This document shows positions 25,704 to 34,968 of a stretch of DNA of 64,000 bases, piece after piece. Numbering within the stretch: the stretch's first letter is position 1; each line of letters begins with the position of its first letter. Under the pieces are notes generated by a model, which did no database searches, was not told the DNA's origin, and saw only the letters and a list, made by a program, of their open reading frames with translations. The position numbers and the translations under genes were made by a program. This DNA is from Caballeronia glathei (GTDB lineage: Bacteria; Pseudomonadota; Gammaproteobacteria; Burkholderiales; Burkholderiaceae): positions 21,736-85,735 of the forward strand of contig NZ_JFHC01000034.1 in the NCBI RefSeq assembly GCF_000698595.1, read 5' to 3'.

Positions 25704-26678
25704 TTACCGAACGTCGAACGGCACGATTGAAATGGTGTTTGGCGCACCTGACGGTTCGCTCGCGCACGGTTCTTCATCAAACGCGATATCGCCCTGCGGA
25801 TCCGCCTCGCCCGTCGCGCGCAGACCGGCGAACGGAAACAACTGGTGATCCATGAGATGCGAGGGCACCACGTTGCCGAGCGCGTTGAACATGTTCTCGA
25901 CGCGCCCCGGAAAACGCTTGTCCCATTCGCGGATCAGCGCCTTCATCTCGGCGCGCTTCAGGTTCGGCTGGCTGCCGCAGAGGTTGCACGGAATGATCGG
26001 GAATTCGCGCAGTTCGGCGTACTTCTCCAGATCGGTTTCCTTCACGTAGGCAAGCGGCCGGATGACGACGTTCTTGCCGTCGTCGGATTGCAGCTTGGGC
26101 GGCATGCCCTTCAGCTTGCCGCCGTAGAACATGTTGAGCAGCAGCGTCTGCAGGATGTCGTCGCGATGATGGCCGAGCGCGATCTTCGTCGCGCCCAGTT
26201 CGCCCGCCACGCGATACAGGATGCCGCGGCGCAGCCGCGAGCACAGCGAGCAGGTGGTCTTGCCCTCGGGCACGAGGCGCTTGACGATGCTGTACGTATC
26301 CTGATTCTCGATGTGAAACGGAATATCGAGCTTCGCCAGATATTCCGGCAGCACGTGCTCAGGAAAGCCCGGCTGCTTCTGGTCGAGGTTCACGGCCACG
26401 ATCTCGAAGTCGATCGGCGCGCGCTCACGCAGGCGCAGCAGCACGTCGAGCAGCGCGTAGCTGTCCTTGCCGCCCGACAGGCACACCATCACCTTGTCGC
26501 CCTGCTCGATCATGTTGTAGTCGCCGATCGCCTGCCCGACCTGGCGCGCGAGCCGCTTGAAGAGCTTGTTGTTCTCGTAGGCTTCCTTCTGCTCGCGGCG
26601 CGTGAGCGCGGCGCGCTCGGGCGCCTGCGCTTTCGCCTGCGCGTCGTGCAGCACTTCGGCTTGAGCGGGCGTGTTCAT
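25704..26678 (-). CDS. ttcA: tRNA 2-thiocytidine(32) synthetase TtcA
   Basis: The 324-residue protein has the PP-loop ATP-pyrophosphatase motif SGGKDS at residues 68-73 and two CxxC pairs (C144/C147 in CSLC, C232/C235 in CNLC) that ligate the catalytic [4Fe-4S] cluster. It thiolates cytidine-32 in certain tRNAs. Its ATG overlaps the stop of folB (ATGA), so the two are translationally coupled; AGGAA precedes the ATG. The C-terminal 30 residues are acidic and unlikely to be catalytic. Confidence 0.97.
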   Translation of the reverse strand: MNTPAQAEVLHDAQAKAQAPERAALTRREQKEAYENNKLFKRLARQVGQAIGDYNMIEQGDKVMVCLSGGKDSYALLDVLLRLRERAPIDFEIVAVNLDQKQPGFPEHVLPEYLAKLDIPFHIENQDTYSIVKRLVPEGKTTCSLCSRLRRGILYRVAGELGATKIALGHHRDDILQTLLLNMFYGGKLKGMPPKLQSDDGKNVVIRPLAYVKETDLEKYAELREFPIIPCNLCGSQPNLKRAEMKALIREWDKRFPGRVENMFNALGNVVPSHLMDHQLFPFAGLRATGEADPQGDIAFDEEPCASEPSGAPNTISIVPFDVR

Positions 26679-27076
26679 GCGCGTTCCTCTTTGATGCGAA
26701 AGACTTCGACGCCCACCGCGTCGCAGTCGGGATAGACGTCGGGCTTCTCCGTCGACACGACCACCGCCCGCACCTGCGGATGGGCGAGGAGCGCGGCGGC
26801 GACATCGTCGCAGAGCGTCTCCTGCAGGTGGATGTGCCCGCGCTCGACGCGCTGCGCGATGGTCGAGCGCATGAAGTCGTAATCGACCACTTCACGCAGC
26901 TTGTCCTCGACAGGCGTCGAAAGCGCGAGCGGCACGAACAGTTCGACGTTGATCACGACGCGCTGCTCGCCCTTCTTCTCGAAGTCATGCACGCCGATGT
27001 TGATGCGCACTTCGTAATTGCGCAGAAAAAGCCGCCGGCAGTCGGTGAGCCGGGGATGCGAAAGTGCGGCAAGCAT
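26675..27076 (-). CDS. folB: Dihydroneopterin aldolase
   Basis: The 133-residue protein matches FolB: LFLRNYEVRINIGVHDFEK at the front, VVDYDFMRSTI, and the active-site region HIHLQETLCDDVA, ending in the VEKPDV-like STEKPDVYP. It converts 7,8-dihydroneopterin to 6-hydroxymethyl-dihydropterin in folate synthesis. It overlaps ttcA by four bases. The upstream neighbour on the same strand encodes a pteridine-reductase-like SDR, which fits a pterin cluster. Confidence 0.95.
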   Translation of the reverse strand: MLAALSHPRLTDCRRLFLRNYEVRINIGVHDFEKKGEQRVVINVELFVPLALSTPVEDKLREVVDYDFMRSTIAQRVERGHIHLQETLCDDVAAALLAHPQVRAVVVSTEKPDVYPDCDAVGVEVFRIKEERA

Positions 27077-27159
27077 GGTCGGTTCCAGTAGGTTTGGCGT
27101 GTCTTTCAATCGTTGTCGGACACGCGACGGCCGGCATTGCCCGGCCGAACGCGCGCGTT

Positions 27160-27975
27160 TCAGCCCTGATTGCCGATCATGAACATCACGTCGCGCGGGC
27201 TCGGCACCAGATGCTGGCCGCCATCGACGAGAAGGGTCGTGCCCGTCACGCCGTGCGCGCTCGCCAGATAGCAGGCGGCCGCGGCAAGGTCTTCCACGCG
27301 CGACGCACGGCCGAGCGGCGTCACGCGATGCGCCGCCTCGAACGTCGCGGGCGTCTGGCCGGCCGAAATCAGCGTGAGGCCGGGGGCGAGCCCGACGACG
27401 CGCAGCTTCGGCGCGAGCGCCTGCGCCAGCGCGACGGTCGCGTTTTCCAGCGCGGCCTTCGTCAGCGTGTAGGACAGGTAGTCGGGATTCATGTTGTACA
27501 GCTTCTGGTCGAGCACGTTGATCACGACGCCGCGCTCGGTCTCGTCGTCGACGGCGGCGTCCGGCACCGTTTCGTGCAGCGCGCGGGCGAGCGCGACCGG
27601 CGCGGCGAGGTTGACCGCCGTCATTTCCAGCAGTTTCGCGTAGCCGAAGGTCTGCGCCGTGTCCTCGTCGAAGCGCGATGCGCAGTTCACCACGCAGGCG
27701 AGGCCGCCGAGCGCCTCGATGCACGCAGGCACGAGCCGCAAGACCTGCGCTTCCACGGCGAGGTCGGCCTGCAGCGCGACGGCGCGCCGCCCGAGGGCAA
27801 CGATTTCATCGACGACCTGGCGCGCCTCTTCCGCCGATTCGCCGTAATGCACGGCGACGTCCCAGCCGCGCTCCGCGAAGCCGAGCGCGAGGCCGCGGCC
27901 GATGCGCTTCGCCGCGCCGGTGACGAGCACCACGCGGCGATTGCGGGACGCGGAAACTGAAGAAGAAACGCTCAT
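27160..27975 (-). CDS. FolM/PTR1-like pteridine reductase (short-chain dehydrogenase)
   Basis: The 271-residue SDR has the NADP-binding TGAAKRIG at residues 19-26. Instead of the usual SDR serine it has D155 (INVLDQ), followed by Y168 and K172 (SYTLTK). That Asp-Tyr-Lys triad with spacings 13 and 4 is the mark of PTR1/FolM pteridine reductases. The expected reaction is NADPH-dependent reduction of dihydrofolate, dihydrobiopterin or dihydromonapterin. Position next to folB supports a role in pterin metabolism. It is divergent from the methyltransferase gene with only 13 bp between the start codons. Confidence 0.85.
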   Translation of the reverse strand: MSVSSSVSASRNRRVVLVTGAAKRIGRGLALGFAERGWDVAVHYGESAEEARQVVDEIVALGRRAVALQADLAVEAQVLRLVPACIEALGGLACVVNCASRFDEDTAQTFGYAKLLEMTAVNLAAPVALARALHETVPDAAVDDETERGVVINVLDQKLYNMNPDYLSYTLTKAALENATVALAQALAPKLRVVGLAPGLTLISAGQTPATFEAAHRVTPLGRASRVEDLAAAACYLASAHGVTGTTLLVDGGQHLVPSPRDVMFMIGNQG

Positions 27976-27988
27976 TTACAATGCTGGA

Positions 27989-29194
27989 ATGAATCCGAAT
28001 GCTCGACAAACCGATAGTTTACCTGCTCCCGGCCCTGACGCGCTCGCGCAGTCCGAAGCGCTCACCGCGCTGATCCGCGCCGAAATCGCCGGAGCGGGCG
28101 GCTGGCTGCCGTTCAGCCGCTATATGGAACTTGCGCTCTACGCGCCAGGCCTTGGCTACTACAGCGGCGGCGCGACGAAATTCGGCCGCCGCGCGGAAGA
28201 CGGCAGCGACTTCGTGACGGCGCCGGAACTGTCGCCGCTTTTCGCCGCGACGCTCGCGCGCCCGCTCGCGCAGGCGCTCGCCGACAGCGGCACGCGCGAC
28301 CTGATGGAATTCGGCGCGGGCACGGGCAAGCTCGCGGCCGGGCTGCTCAACGCGTTCGCCGAACTGGGCGTGCCGTTCGAGCGCTACACGATCGTCGACT
28401 TGTCGGGCGAGCTGCGCGAGCGCCAGCGCGCGACGATCGAGGCAAACGCGCCGGCGCTGGCATCGAAGGTGAAATGGCTCGACGCGCTGCCGCAGGCGTT
28501 CGACGGCGTCGTGATCGGCAACGAAGTGCTCGACGCGATGCCGGTGCGGCTCGTCGTGCGCAAGCTCGGTGCGTGGCACGAGCGCGGCGTCGTGGCGCAG
28601 AACGGGCGCTTCGCCTTCGACGACAGGCTGGTTGCCGGCGACCCGCTCGTCGCCACGATCGACGCGGCCATCGACGAAGCGAACGACGAGCTCTTCATGG
28701 AATACGTGACGGAGACACACGAAGCGGCCATGGCGTTCACGAGGACCGTCTGCGCGATGCTCACGCGCGGCGCGGCCTTTTTCATCGACTACGGCTTTCC
28801 GCGCCACGAGTTCTATCACGCGCAGCGCGCGGGCGGCACGCTGATGTGCCATTACCGGCACCGCGCGCACGCCGATCCGTTCCTGTACCCCGGCCTGCAG
28901 GACATCACGGCGCACGTGGAATTCACGGGAATCGCGCAGGCCGGCGTGGAAACGGGGGCGGATCTGCTCGGCTTCACGTCGCAGGCGCGTTTCCTGATGA
29001 ACGCGGGCATCACCGACGTGCTCTCGGACATCGACCCCGCCGACGTCAAGCGCTTCCTGCCGGCGGCGAACGCGGTTCAGAAGCTCTTGTCGGAGGCGGA
29101 AATGGGCGAGCTGTTCAAGGTGATCGCGTTTTCGCGCGGCATCGCCGATACGCTCGACGCGTTCGCCTCGGGCGACCGCTCGCACACGCTATAG
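27989..29194 (+). CDS. MidA/NDUFAF7-type class I SAM-dependent methyltransferase
   Basis: The 401-residue protein has the MidA-family layout. An N-terminal FSRYMELALYAPGLGYYSGG block and DFVTAPELSPLFA precede the SAM-binding motif LMEFGAGTGKLAAGLL and the NEVLDAMPVR block. The mitochondrial homologue NDUFAF7 dimethylates an arginine in a complex I subunit; the bacterial target is not known. The ATG giving MNPNARQTDS is used; the frame is open 29 codons further upstream but would overlap the divergent SDR gene. A DUF2905 gene follows after 10 bp. Confidence 0.93.
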   Translation: MNPNARQTDSLPAPGPDALAQSEALTALIRAEIAGAGGWLPFSRYMELALYAPGLGYYSGGATKFGRRAEDGSDFVTAPELSPLFAATLARPLAQALADSGTRDLMEFGAGTGKLAAGLLNAFAELGVPFERYTIVDLSGELRERQRATIEANAPALASKVKWLDALPQAFDGVVIGNEVLDAMPVRLVVRKLGAWHERGVVAQNGRFAFDDRLVAGDPLVATIDAAIDEANDELFMEYVTETHEAAMAFTRTVCAMLTRGAAFFIDYGFPRHEFYHAQRAGGTLMCHYRHRAHADPFLYPGLQDITAHVEFTGIAQAGVETGADLLGFTSQARFLMNAGITDVLSDIDPADVKRFLPAANAVQKLLSEAEMGELFKVIAFSRGIADTLDAFASGDRSHTL

Positions 29195-29204
29195 GTGCGC
29201 TGTC

Positions 29205-29399
29205 ATGATCCGCTGGCTGCTGACCACCTTCGTCGCGCTGTCGATCCTGTCGGCGTGCTGGCCGTGGCTGAGAAAGCTCGGCATCGGCCGCCTGCCGGGC
29301 GATTTCACGCTGCGCCTGTTCGGGCGCGAGTATCCGTTCCCGTTCATGTCGACGCTGCTGCTCTCGATTCTGCTGTCGCTGATCGCGCGGGCGCTCTGA
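29205..29399 (+). CDS. DUF2905 small membrane protein
   Basis: The 64-residue protein has two membrane helices (WLLTTFVALSILSACWPWL and FMSTLLLSILLSLIARAL) joined by the family motif GIGRLPGDFTLR. DUF2905 proteins are widespread and uncharacterised. It follows the methyltransferase gene after 10 bp and is probably co-transcribed with it, converging on cca. Confidence 0.9.
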   Translation: MIRWLLTTFVALSILSACWPWLRKLGIGRLPGDFTLRLFGREYPFPFMSTLLLSILLSLIARAL

Positions 29400-29418
29400 A
29401 CGCCGCCCGCGCACCGGG

Positions 29419-30666
29419 TCACTGCGCGCCCGCCTGTTCCAGCGCCGCCTTCACCGCTTCCACGCGGGCGTCGTGGACCGCATCCCTGATCTTCGCCGGC
29501 TCGCTCGCGTAACGCTCCGCCACCGCGCCCGCGTCGACGGCACGCGCCGCCACCAGCGCCTCGCGCAGCCGCTCGGCCTGCGGATAGGGCTGCTGCGACA
29601 TCCCGAGCCGCCCGCGCGCGTCGGCAACGCACGCCTGCAGCGCCTCCGCGAAGCGCGCCGGCTTGCGCAGCGCATCGCAGCGCTCGAACAGGCGCACCAG
29701 CGCCGCGGGCCCCATTTCCATCACGCGATGAATGTTGCCGTGCTCCCGCGCGACGAGCAGCGCGAGATCACGGCTTTCGTTCGGCACGCGCAGCCGCTCG
29801 CACAGCGGCCGGAGCAGATCGACGCTGCGGCCTTCGTGGCCGATGTGGCGCGGCAGGATGTCGTCCGGGGTCGTCGCCTTGCCCAGGTCGTGCGTGAGCG
29901 CGGCAAAGCGCACCGGCAGCGCGAATCCCTGTGACGCGGCGTAATCGAGCACCATCATCACGTGCACGCCGGTGTCGACTTCCGGGTGATAGTCGGCGCG
30001 CTGGGGCACGCCCCAGAGTGCATCGATTTCCGGCAGCACCCGTGCGAGCGCGCCGCAGTCGCGCAGCACGCCGAACATGCGCGACGGCGTCGCCTCCATC
30101 AGCCCGCGCGACACTTCCTGCCAGACGCGCTCGGGCACGAGCGCATCGACCTCGCCGGCTTCGACCATTTTCGTCATCAGCGCGCGCGTCTCGTCCGCGA
30201 CGCGGAAGTCCGCGAAGCGCGCGGCGAAACGCGCGATCCGCAGGATGCGCACCGGGTCCTCGACGAACGCTGCTCCCACGTGCCGGAACAGGCGCTTTTC
30301 GAGATCGGCGCGGCCGTCGAACGGATCGATCACCGGGCCGGTAAGCGCGCCGTCGGGGCTGACGGCGCGCGCCATCGCATTGATGGTGAGATCGCGGCGA
30401 GCGAGGTCCTCTTCCAGCGTTACGTCTGGGGAATAGTAGAACTGGAAGCCGTGATAGCCCGCCGCCGTCTTGCGTTCCGTGCGGGCGAGCGCGTATTCCT
30501 CGTGCGTCTGCGGATGCAGGAACACCGGAAAGTCCTTGCCGACCGGCCGGTAGCCCTGCGCCGCCATCTGCTCGGGCGTCGCGCCGACCACGACGTAGTC
30601 GCGGTCCGTCACCGGCACGCCGAGCAGTTCATCGCGGATCGCGCCGCCTACGGCGTAGATGTTCAT
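29419..30666 (-). CDS. cca: CCA-adding tRNA nucleotidyltransferase (bacterial multifunctional type)
   Basis: The 415-residue enzyme starts MNIYAVGGAIRDELLG, has the catalytic DRD in VTDRDYVVVG, the RRDLTINAMA block, and a C-terminal HD domain (LTHDLGK, HEGRSVDLLRPLCERL), as in the phosphohydrolase-bearing E. coli-type enzyme. It adds or repairs the 3' CCA of tRNAs. Its ATG overlaps the stop of the GST gene by four bases (ATGA), suggesting coupling. Confidence 0.97.
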   Translation of the reverse strand: MNIYAVGGAIRDELLGVPVTDRDYVVVGATPEQMAAQGYRPVGKDFPVFLHPQTHEEYALARTERKTAAGYHGFQFYYSPDVTLEEDLARRDLTINAMARAVSPDGALTGPVIDPFDGRADLEKRLFRHVGAAFVEDPVRILRIARFAARFADFRVADETRALMTKMVEAGEVDALVPERVWQEVSRGLMEATPSRMFGVLRDCGALARVLPEIDALWGVPQRADYHPEVDTGVHVMMVLDYAASQGFALPVRFAALTHDLGKATTPDDILPRHIGHEGRSVDLLRPLCERLRVPNESRDLALLVAREHGNIHRVMEMGPAALVRLFERCDALRKPARFAEALQACVADARGRLGMSQQPYPQAERLREALVAARAVDAGAVAERYASEPAKIRDAVHDARVEAVKAALEQAGAQ

Positions 30667-31280
30667 CGCTCGCGGGCCGCGCCTTCGATCCAGGCGGCGA
30701 CCGCCGGCAGCGCGGTCAGGCGCTTCACGTAGGCGCGCGCCTCGTCGCCGAGCGGCGGCGCGTAGGAATTGAAGCGCATCACGACGGGCGCGAACATCGC
30801 GTCGGCGATCGAGAATTCGCCGAACAGGAACGGCCCGCCGTGCGCGGCGAGGCACTCGCGCCAGATCTCGTCGATCCGCGCGACGTTTTCCAGCGCCTCC
30901 GGCGACGCGCCCGAGCCCGGCGCGATCGTGCGGATGTCCATCGGCATGTCGCGGCGCATGTCGGCGAAACCGCCGTGCATCTCCGCACTGATGCTGCGCG
31001 CCCGCGCGCGCGCCGCGGCGTCGCGCGGCCACATCGCGAGCTGCGGGAAGCACTCGGCAAGCGTTTCGATGATCGCGAGCGATTCCCAGACCGCCTCGCC
31101 CGAATCGGTGATGAGGCACGGCACCTTGCACGACGGCGAATACCGGCGGATTGTCTCCTTCGTGTCGGGCTGGCCGAGACGGATCAGCACTTCCTCGAAG
31201 GGAATGTCGAAGTGCCGGAGCACGAGCCACGGCCGCATCGACCAGGACGACGAGTTCTTGTCACCGATAACGAGTTTCAT
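30663..31280 (-). CDS. Glutathione S-transferase family protein
   Basis: The 205-residue protein has a thioredoxin-fold N domain with the serine-rich GST active site (KNSSSWSMRPWLVL), the glutathione-binding CKVPCLITDSG and WESLAIIE blocks, and an all-helical C domain. It is likely a cytosolic glutathione-dependent enzyme of the YfcF/zeta-like type; the substrate is unknown. I start at the ATG giving MKLVIGDKN; a GTG two codons earlier (31286) is possible. It overlaps cca. Confidence 0.92.
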   Translation of the reverse strand: MKLVIGDKNSSSWSMRPWLVLRHFDIPFEEVLIRLGQPDTKETIRRYSPSCKVPCLITDSGEAVWESLAIIETLAECFPQLAMWPRDAAARARARSISAEMHGGFADMRRDMPMDIRTIAPGSGASPEALENVARIDEIWRECLAAHGGPFLFGEFSIADAMFAPVVMRFNSYAPPLGDEARAYVKRLTALPAVAAWIEGAARER

Positions 31281-31301
31281 AGGCACGCTGTGTAGAAGGG
31301 A

Positions 31302-32258
31302 CTAGCGATGAGCCGTCGCGCGAAACGCGTTGAAGCGCGAACGCGACGACAGACCGGTGAGATAGAGCGGCGCGATGGCCTCGATGCTCGCCGGCTCGTC
31401 GATGCCGAGTTCCGGCGAAAGCGGGCCGCTCGCGATGCTCGGCGTTTTCATCGAATCGAGATTGTCGCGCGACATCATCGGCTCGCCGGGCGCCATTTCG
31501 AGCGTCATCGCCTGGAGACGGCCGAGGCTGTCGGGCAGCTTGATGATCTTCGAATGCTTGCCGATCGCCGCGCCGGCAAAGCGCACGAGTTCCGCGAGCG
31601 TGTAGACCTTCGGCCCGGCGAGTTCGTAGACACGGCCGCTCGCGGCATCGAGATCGAGCACGTTGACGATCGCCTTGGCGACGTCGCCGACGAACACCGG
31701 CTGGAACTGGGCGTCGGCGCATGCGAGCGGGATGACCGGAAACATGCGCTCGAGAAACGCGAACTGGTTCAGCAGATTGTCCTCGGGGCCGAACACGACG
31801 GAACTGCGGAAAATCGTGGTGGCGAGCGCGGAGTCGCGAATCACCTTTTCGCCGTCGCCGCGAGAGCGCAGATACATGCTCGGACCCTGCGGATCGGCGC
31901 CGATCGCGCTCATGTGCAGAAGCCGCCGCACGCCCTTCGACTCGCACGCCGCGACGATCTTCCTCGGCAGCTCGACATGCGCTTTCGCGAACTCGGGGCC
32001 GTACGGGTCGCCGCGCCGCCCCTGCAGGATGCCGACGAGATTGATGACCGCGTCCGCTTCCGCCACGAAGGCGGCGAGTTGCGACGGATCATGCACGTCG
32101 GCCTCGATCACGTCGATGGGAAGCAGGGTGAGATGCGCGGCATTGGCGCGGCGCCGCGTCGCGACGCGCACGTTCTTGCCGAGTTCGACGAGCGCGTTCA
32201 CGAGATGACCGCCGATGAAGCCCGAACCGCCGATCAGCGCTACTTTCTGATGTCGCAT
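31302..32258 (-). CDS. NDUFA9-like atypical SDR, NAD(P)H-binding
   Basis: The 318-residue protein begins with an extended-SDR Rossmann motif (VALIGGSGFIGGHLVNAL) and has VINLVGILQGRR, a pattern typical of the complex-I NDUFA9 subunit-like group. The YxxxK catalytic tyrosine is replaced by the MYLRSRGDGEKVI form, so it probably binds NADP without classical dehydrogenase activity. In bacteria such proteins may act in quinone or lipid-linked redox processes. It lies 21 bp upstream of the GST gene on the same strand. Confidence 0.9.
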   Translation of the reverse strand: MRHQKVALIGGSGFIGGHLVNALVELGKNVRVATRRRANAAHLTLLPIDVIEADVHDPSQLAAFVAEADAVINLVGILQGRRGDPYGPEFAKAHVELPRKIVAACESKGVRRLLHMSAIGADPQGPSMYLRSRGDGEKVIRDSALATTIFRSSVVFGPEDNLLNQFAFLERMFPVIPLACADAQFQPVFVGDVAKAIVNVLDLDAASGRVYELAGPKVYTLAELVRFAGAAIGKHSKIIKLPDSLGRLQAMTLEMAPGEPMMSRDNLDSMKTPSIASGPLSPELGIDEPASIEAIAPLYLTGLSSRSRFNAFRATAHR

Positions 32259-32357
32259 ATACGCCTCTGTGGTGGCGGCTGCGGGACCTCGGTCGGCGCT
32301 GCCGCGGGTCGTTCCGTATGACGGAGTGACAACGCGCGGCCTCGCGTGAAACGCGGA

Positions 32358-34325
32358 TTACGGCGCGATGTAGCCGAGGCGCGCCTTCAGCGATTGCGGA
32401 CGGCCTTCGAACAGCGCCGCGTAGTAGACGGTGTTCGACAACACGTTCTTCACGTAGTCGCGGGTTTCCGTGAACGGGATCGTCTCAGCAAAAACCGCGC
32501 CTTCCACCGGTGCGTTGAGATCCTGGCGCCACTTGTTCGGCCGCCCGGGACCGGCGTTGTAGCCGGCCGTGGCGAGCACCGCCGAGTTGTCGAATTGATT
32601 GTAGATCATCGACAGGTAGTTCGTTCCGAGCAGGATGTTCGTGTTGATGTCGTTCATCTGCGCGCGCGAAATCGGCCCCAGGCCGATCTTTTTCGCCACG
32701 AGCTGGGCCGTGCCCGGCATCAATTGCATCAGCCCGCCCGCGCCGACTTCCGAACGCGCGTTGATGATGAACCGCGACTCCTGGCGGATCAGCCCGTACG
32801 CCCATTCGACGTCGAGGCCGGTGTTCTGCGCGTCGCGTTCGACGATATCGCGAAACGGCGACAGATAGCGCAGCGAGAAATCGTGCTCGGTCTTCGTGCG
32901 GTCGGCGGTGTTGACCGTGCGGTCGAACAGCTCGATGCGATGCGCGTACTGCGCGGCCGCGATCAGCTGACGGTCGTTCATGAACCGCAGCGGCCAGTTC
33001 CATTCGCGATTGCCTTCGAGGCGCAGGTTCATCGCGTAGAACCGCTGCGAGAGCGCGAAGCCCGGCACCGACTGCATCTGGTTGATCTCGGCGTCGGAAA
33101 CGGTCGTGCGCGGCGGGATCGTGATCTTCTGCCCGAGTTCCTCGGAAGCCAGTTGGCCGTAGAAGTTGAACTGCTCGGCGATGCTCTGGAATTCCTGCGC
33201 GGCCGTGGCGGTGTCGCCGGCCTGCTTGAGCGCGCGGCCGTGCCAGTAGACCCACGCGGGCTGCGCGCGCAGCGCGGGCGGCATCTGCTCGATCGACCAG
33301 CGCACCATGTTCCAGTCGCCCGCGAGCAGCGCGCTGCGCGTGCGCCATTCGTAAGCGGGATTCGACAGCGGCGCATTCACCGACAGCCGGTACCAGTCCG
33401 ACGCGCCCGGCATCCGCTTCAAGGCCGCCTGATAGCCGATCGTGCCCCAGCCGATCGCGCGCTCCGGCACGGTCAGGCTCGGCGCAACCGAGCTGAACGT
33501 GGCCGCGGCCATCGCCGGATCGTTGCGCGCCATGCGCGTGATCGCGAGCAGCGTGAGCTGGTGCGCCGGCGTGTTCGGCATCACGCCGCGCGCGAGATAG
33601 AGCGGCGGCGTGCTGGTGGCGTTGTCGAAGAGCGTCTGGTCCGGACGTTCGGCCCCGAGCGCGTCGACGATCTTCGCGCCCGTGTTCGTGTAGTTCTGCT
33701 CGTAGGCAAGGCGAATCTGCTGCCAGACGTCGTCGCTCGAGAACTGTTGCGAGCGGGCAAGCGCGCCGATCAGGTCGACACAGCCGTCGCCGTACCATTT
33801 CGGATCGACGAGCAGCGCGCGCGCCGCGTCCGCGACGTTCTCGCCGCGCGCGAGCCGCGCTTCGAGCGCGTAGCATTTCACCTGCGTGTCGTCATTGAGC
33901 ACGAAACGTGAATACTGCTGCTCGAAGTTGCGCCAGTCGTGACGTCCGCCCAGCACGACGAGATAGTCGTTGCGCAGACGGTCGGCGATCGCCTGGCCGT
34001 CGTAGCGCTGCAGGAAGGACAGCACCGGTTCGTCGGGCGCGTCGATGCGCGCGTGGCCCTGCGAGTCGAAGAGTTGCGGCTTGATCGTGAAGTACTCGAC
34101 GTAACCCGGCGCCGGATAATCGGGGATCTGTGCGGCGAGTTGCGCGGCACGCCCTGCATCGTTCGAGCGCGCGGCTTCGCGCAGCTGGATGAAAATGCGG
34201 TCGTCGGATGAAGGGATGAAGTCGGCGTCGGGGCGAACTGCGGAAGCGGTGCTGCAAGCGACGAGCGTGACCGCGGCGAGCACTGAACCGACCGCGAGAT
34301 ATACTCGATTTAGGCGTTTTGACAT
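32358..34325 (-). CDS. Soluble lytic murein transglycosylase (Slt-type)
   Basis: The 655-residue precursor has a signal with a lipobox-like LVAC at residues 21-24 (VTLVACSTAS), suggesting a lipoprotein, although Slt70 itself is soluble. A long superhelical alpha domain precedes the C-terminal catalytic domain with the acid glutamate in YGLIRQESRF, then GAGGLMQLMPGTA, and a conserved AGYNAGPGR. It cleaves peptidoglycan glycans to 1,6-anhydromuropeptides in the periplasm. It is divergent from the 5-formyl-THF cyclo-ligase gene. Confidence 0.95.
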   Translation of the reverse strand: MSKRLNRVYLAVGSVLAAVTLVACSTASAVRPDADFIPSSDDRIFIQLREAARSNDAGRAAQLAAQIPDYPAPGYVEYFTIKPQLFDSQGHARIDAPDEPVLSFLQRYDGQAIADRLRNDYLVVLGGRHDWRNFEQQYSRFVLNDDTQVKCYALEARLARGENVADAARALLVDPKWYGDGCVDLIGALARSQQFSSDDVWQQIRLAYEQNYTNTGAKIVDALGAERPDQTLFDNATSTPPLYLARGVMPNTPAHQLTLLAITRMARNDPAMAAATFSSVAPSLTVPERAIGWGTIGYQAALKRMPGASDWYRLSVNAPLSNPAYEWRTRSALLAGDWNMVRWSIEQMPPALRAQPAWVYWHGRALKQAGDTATAAQEFQSIAEQFNFYGQLASEELGQKITIPPRTTVSDAEINQMQSVPGFALSQRFYAMNLRLEGNREWNWPLRFMNDRQLIAAAQYAHRIELFDRTVNTADRTKTEHDFSLRYLSPFRDIVERDAQNTGLDVEWAYGLIRQESRFIINARSEVGAGGLMQLMPGTAQLVAKKIGLGPISRAQMNDINTNILLGTNYLSMIYNQFDNSAVLATAGYNAGPGRPNKWRQDLNAPVEGAVFAETIPFTETRDYVKNVLSNTVYYAALFEGRPQSLKARLGYIAP

Positions 34326-34345
34326 CGTTATTTCTGGAGCGCGAA

Positions 34346-34939
34346 TTGGTCCAAAGCATAGCACGCAACCCTTGCCCCGAACCGAAAAGCGCGCTGCGCG
34401 CAACACTGCTCGCGAGCCGCGAAGCACAAGGCGGCGAGGCCGATCAGGCGGCGCGAAACGAAGCGCTCGCGCGCCGGCTGATGGAGGCTGTCGCGAGGCA
34501 TCGCGTCTCGTGCATCGGCTTCTACTGGCCGGTCGCGGGCGAGTTCGACGCGCGCGGCGTGATCGCGGTCTGGCTCGCGCAGGATCGCGCGCGCACGGCG
34601 GCGCTGCCGGTGGTGGTCGAGCGCCATGCGCCGATGGCCTTTCACGCGTGGCAAGAAGACGCGCCGATGAAATACGGCCGCTACAAAATTCCGGTGCCGC
34701 AGGAGGAGCGCGTCGTGGTGCCTGATCTGCTCGTGATTCCGTGTGTGGGTTTCGACGAGGCGCGCTATCGCCTCGGATATGGCGGCGGCTACTACGACCG
34801 CACGCTCGCCGCATGGCCCGCTGCGAACAGGCCGGCGACGATCGGCGTCGCGTTCGAGTCGGGCAGATGCGACGCCCTGCCGCATGAGAACCACGACATG
34901 CCGCTCGACGCGGTCGTCACGGAGTCAGCCATTTATTGA
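34346..34939 (+). CDS. 5-formyltetrahydrofolate cyclo-ligase
   Basis: The 197-residue protein has the family blocks: KSALRATLLASRE at the N terminus, IGFYWPVAGEFD, and the ATP/phosphate-binding GYGGGYYDRTLA, with PHENHDMPLDAVVTE at the end. It converts 5-formyl-THF to 5,10-methenyl-THF using ATP. I choose a TTG start because GGAG lies seven bases before it and gives MVQSIARNP; another TTG at 34319 would overlap the divergent transglycosylase start. It converges on the MarR-type gene. Confidence 0.9.
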   Translation: MVQSIARNPCPEPKSALRATLLASREAQGGEADQAARNEALARRLMEAVARHRVSCIGFYWPVAGEFDARGVIAVWLAQDRARTAALPVVVERHAPMAFHAWQEDAPMKYGRYKIPVPQEERVVVPDLLVIPCVGFDEARYRLGYGGGYYDRTLAAWPAANRPATIGVAFESGRCDALPHENHDMPLDAVVTESAIY

Positions 34940-34968
34940 AGCATGCGCTTCGGGCAAAGCGCGCTGCA

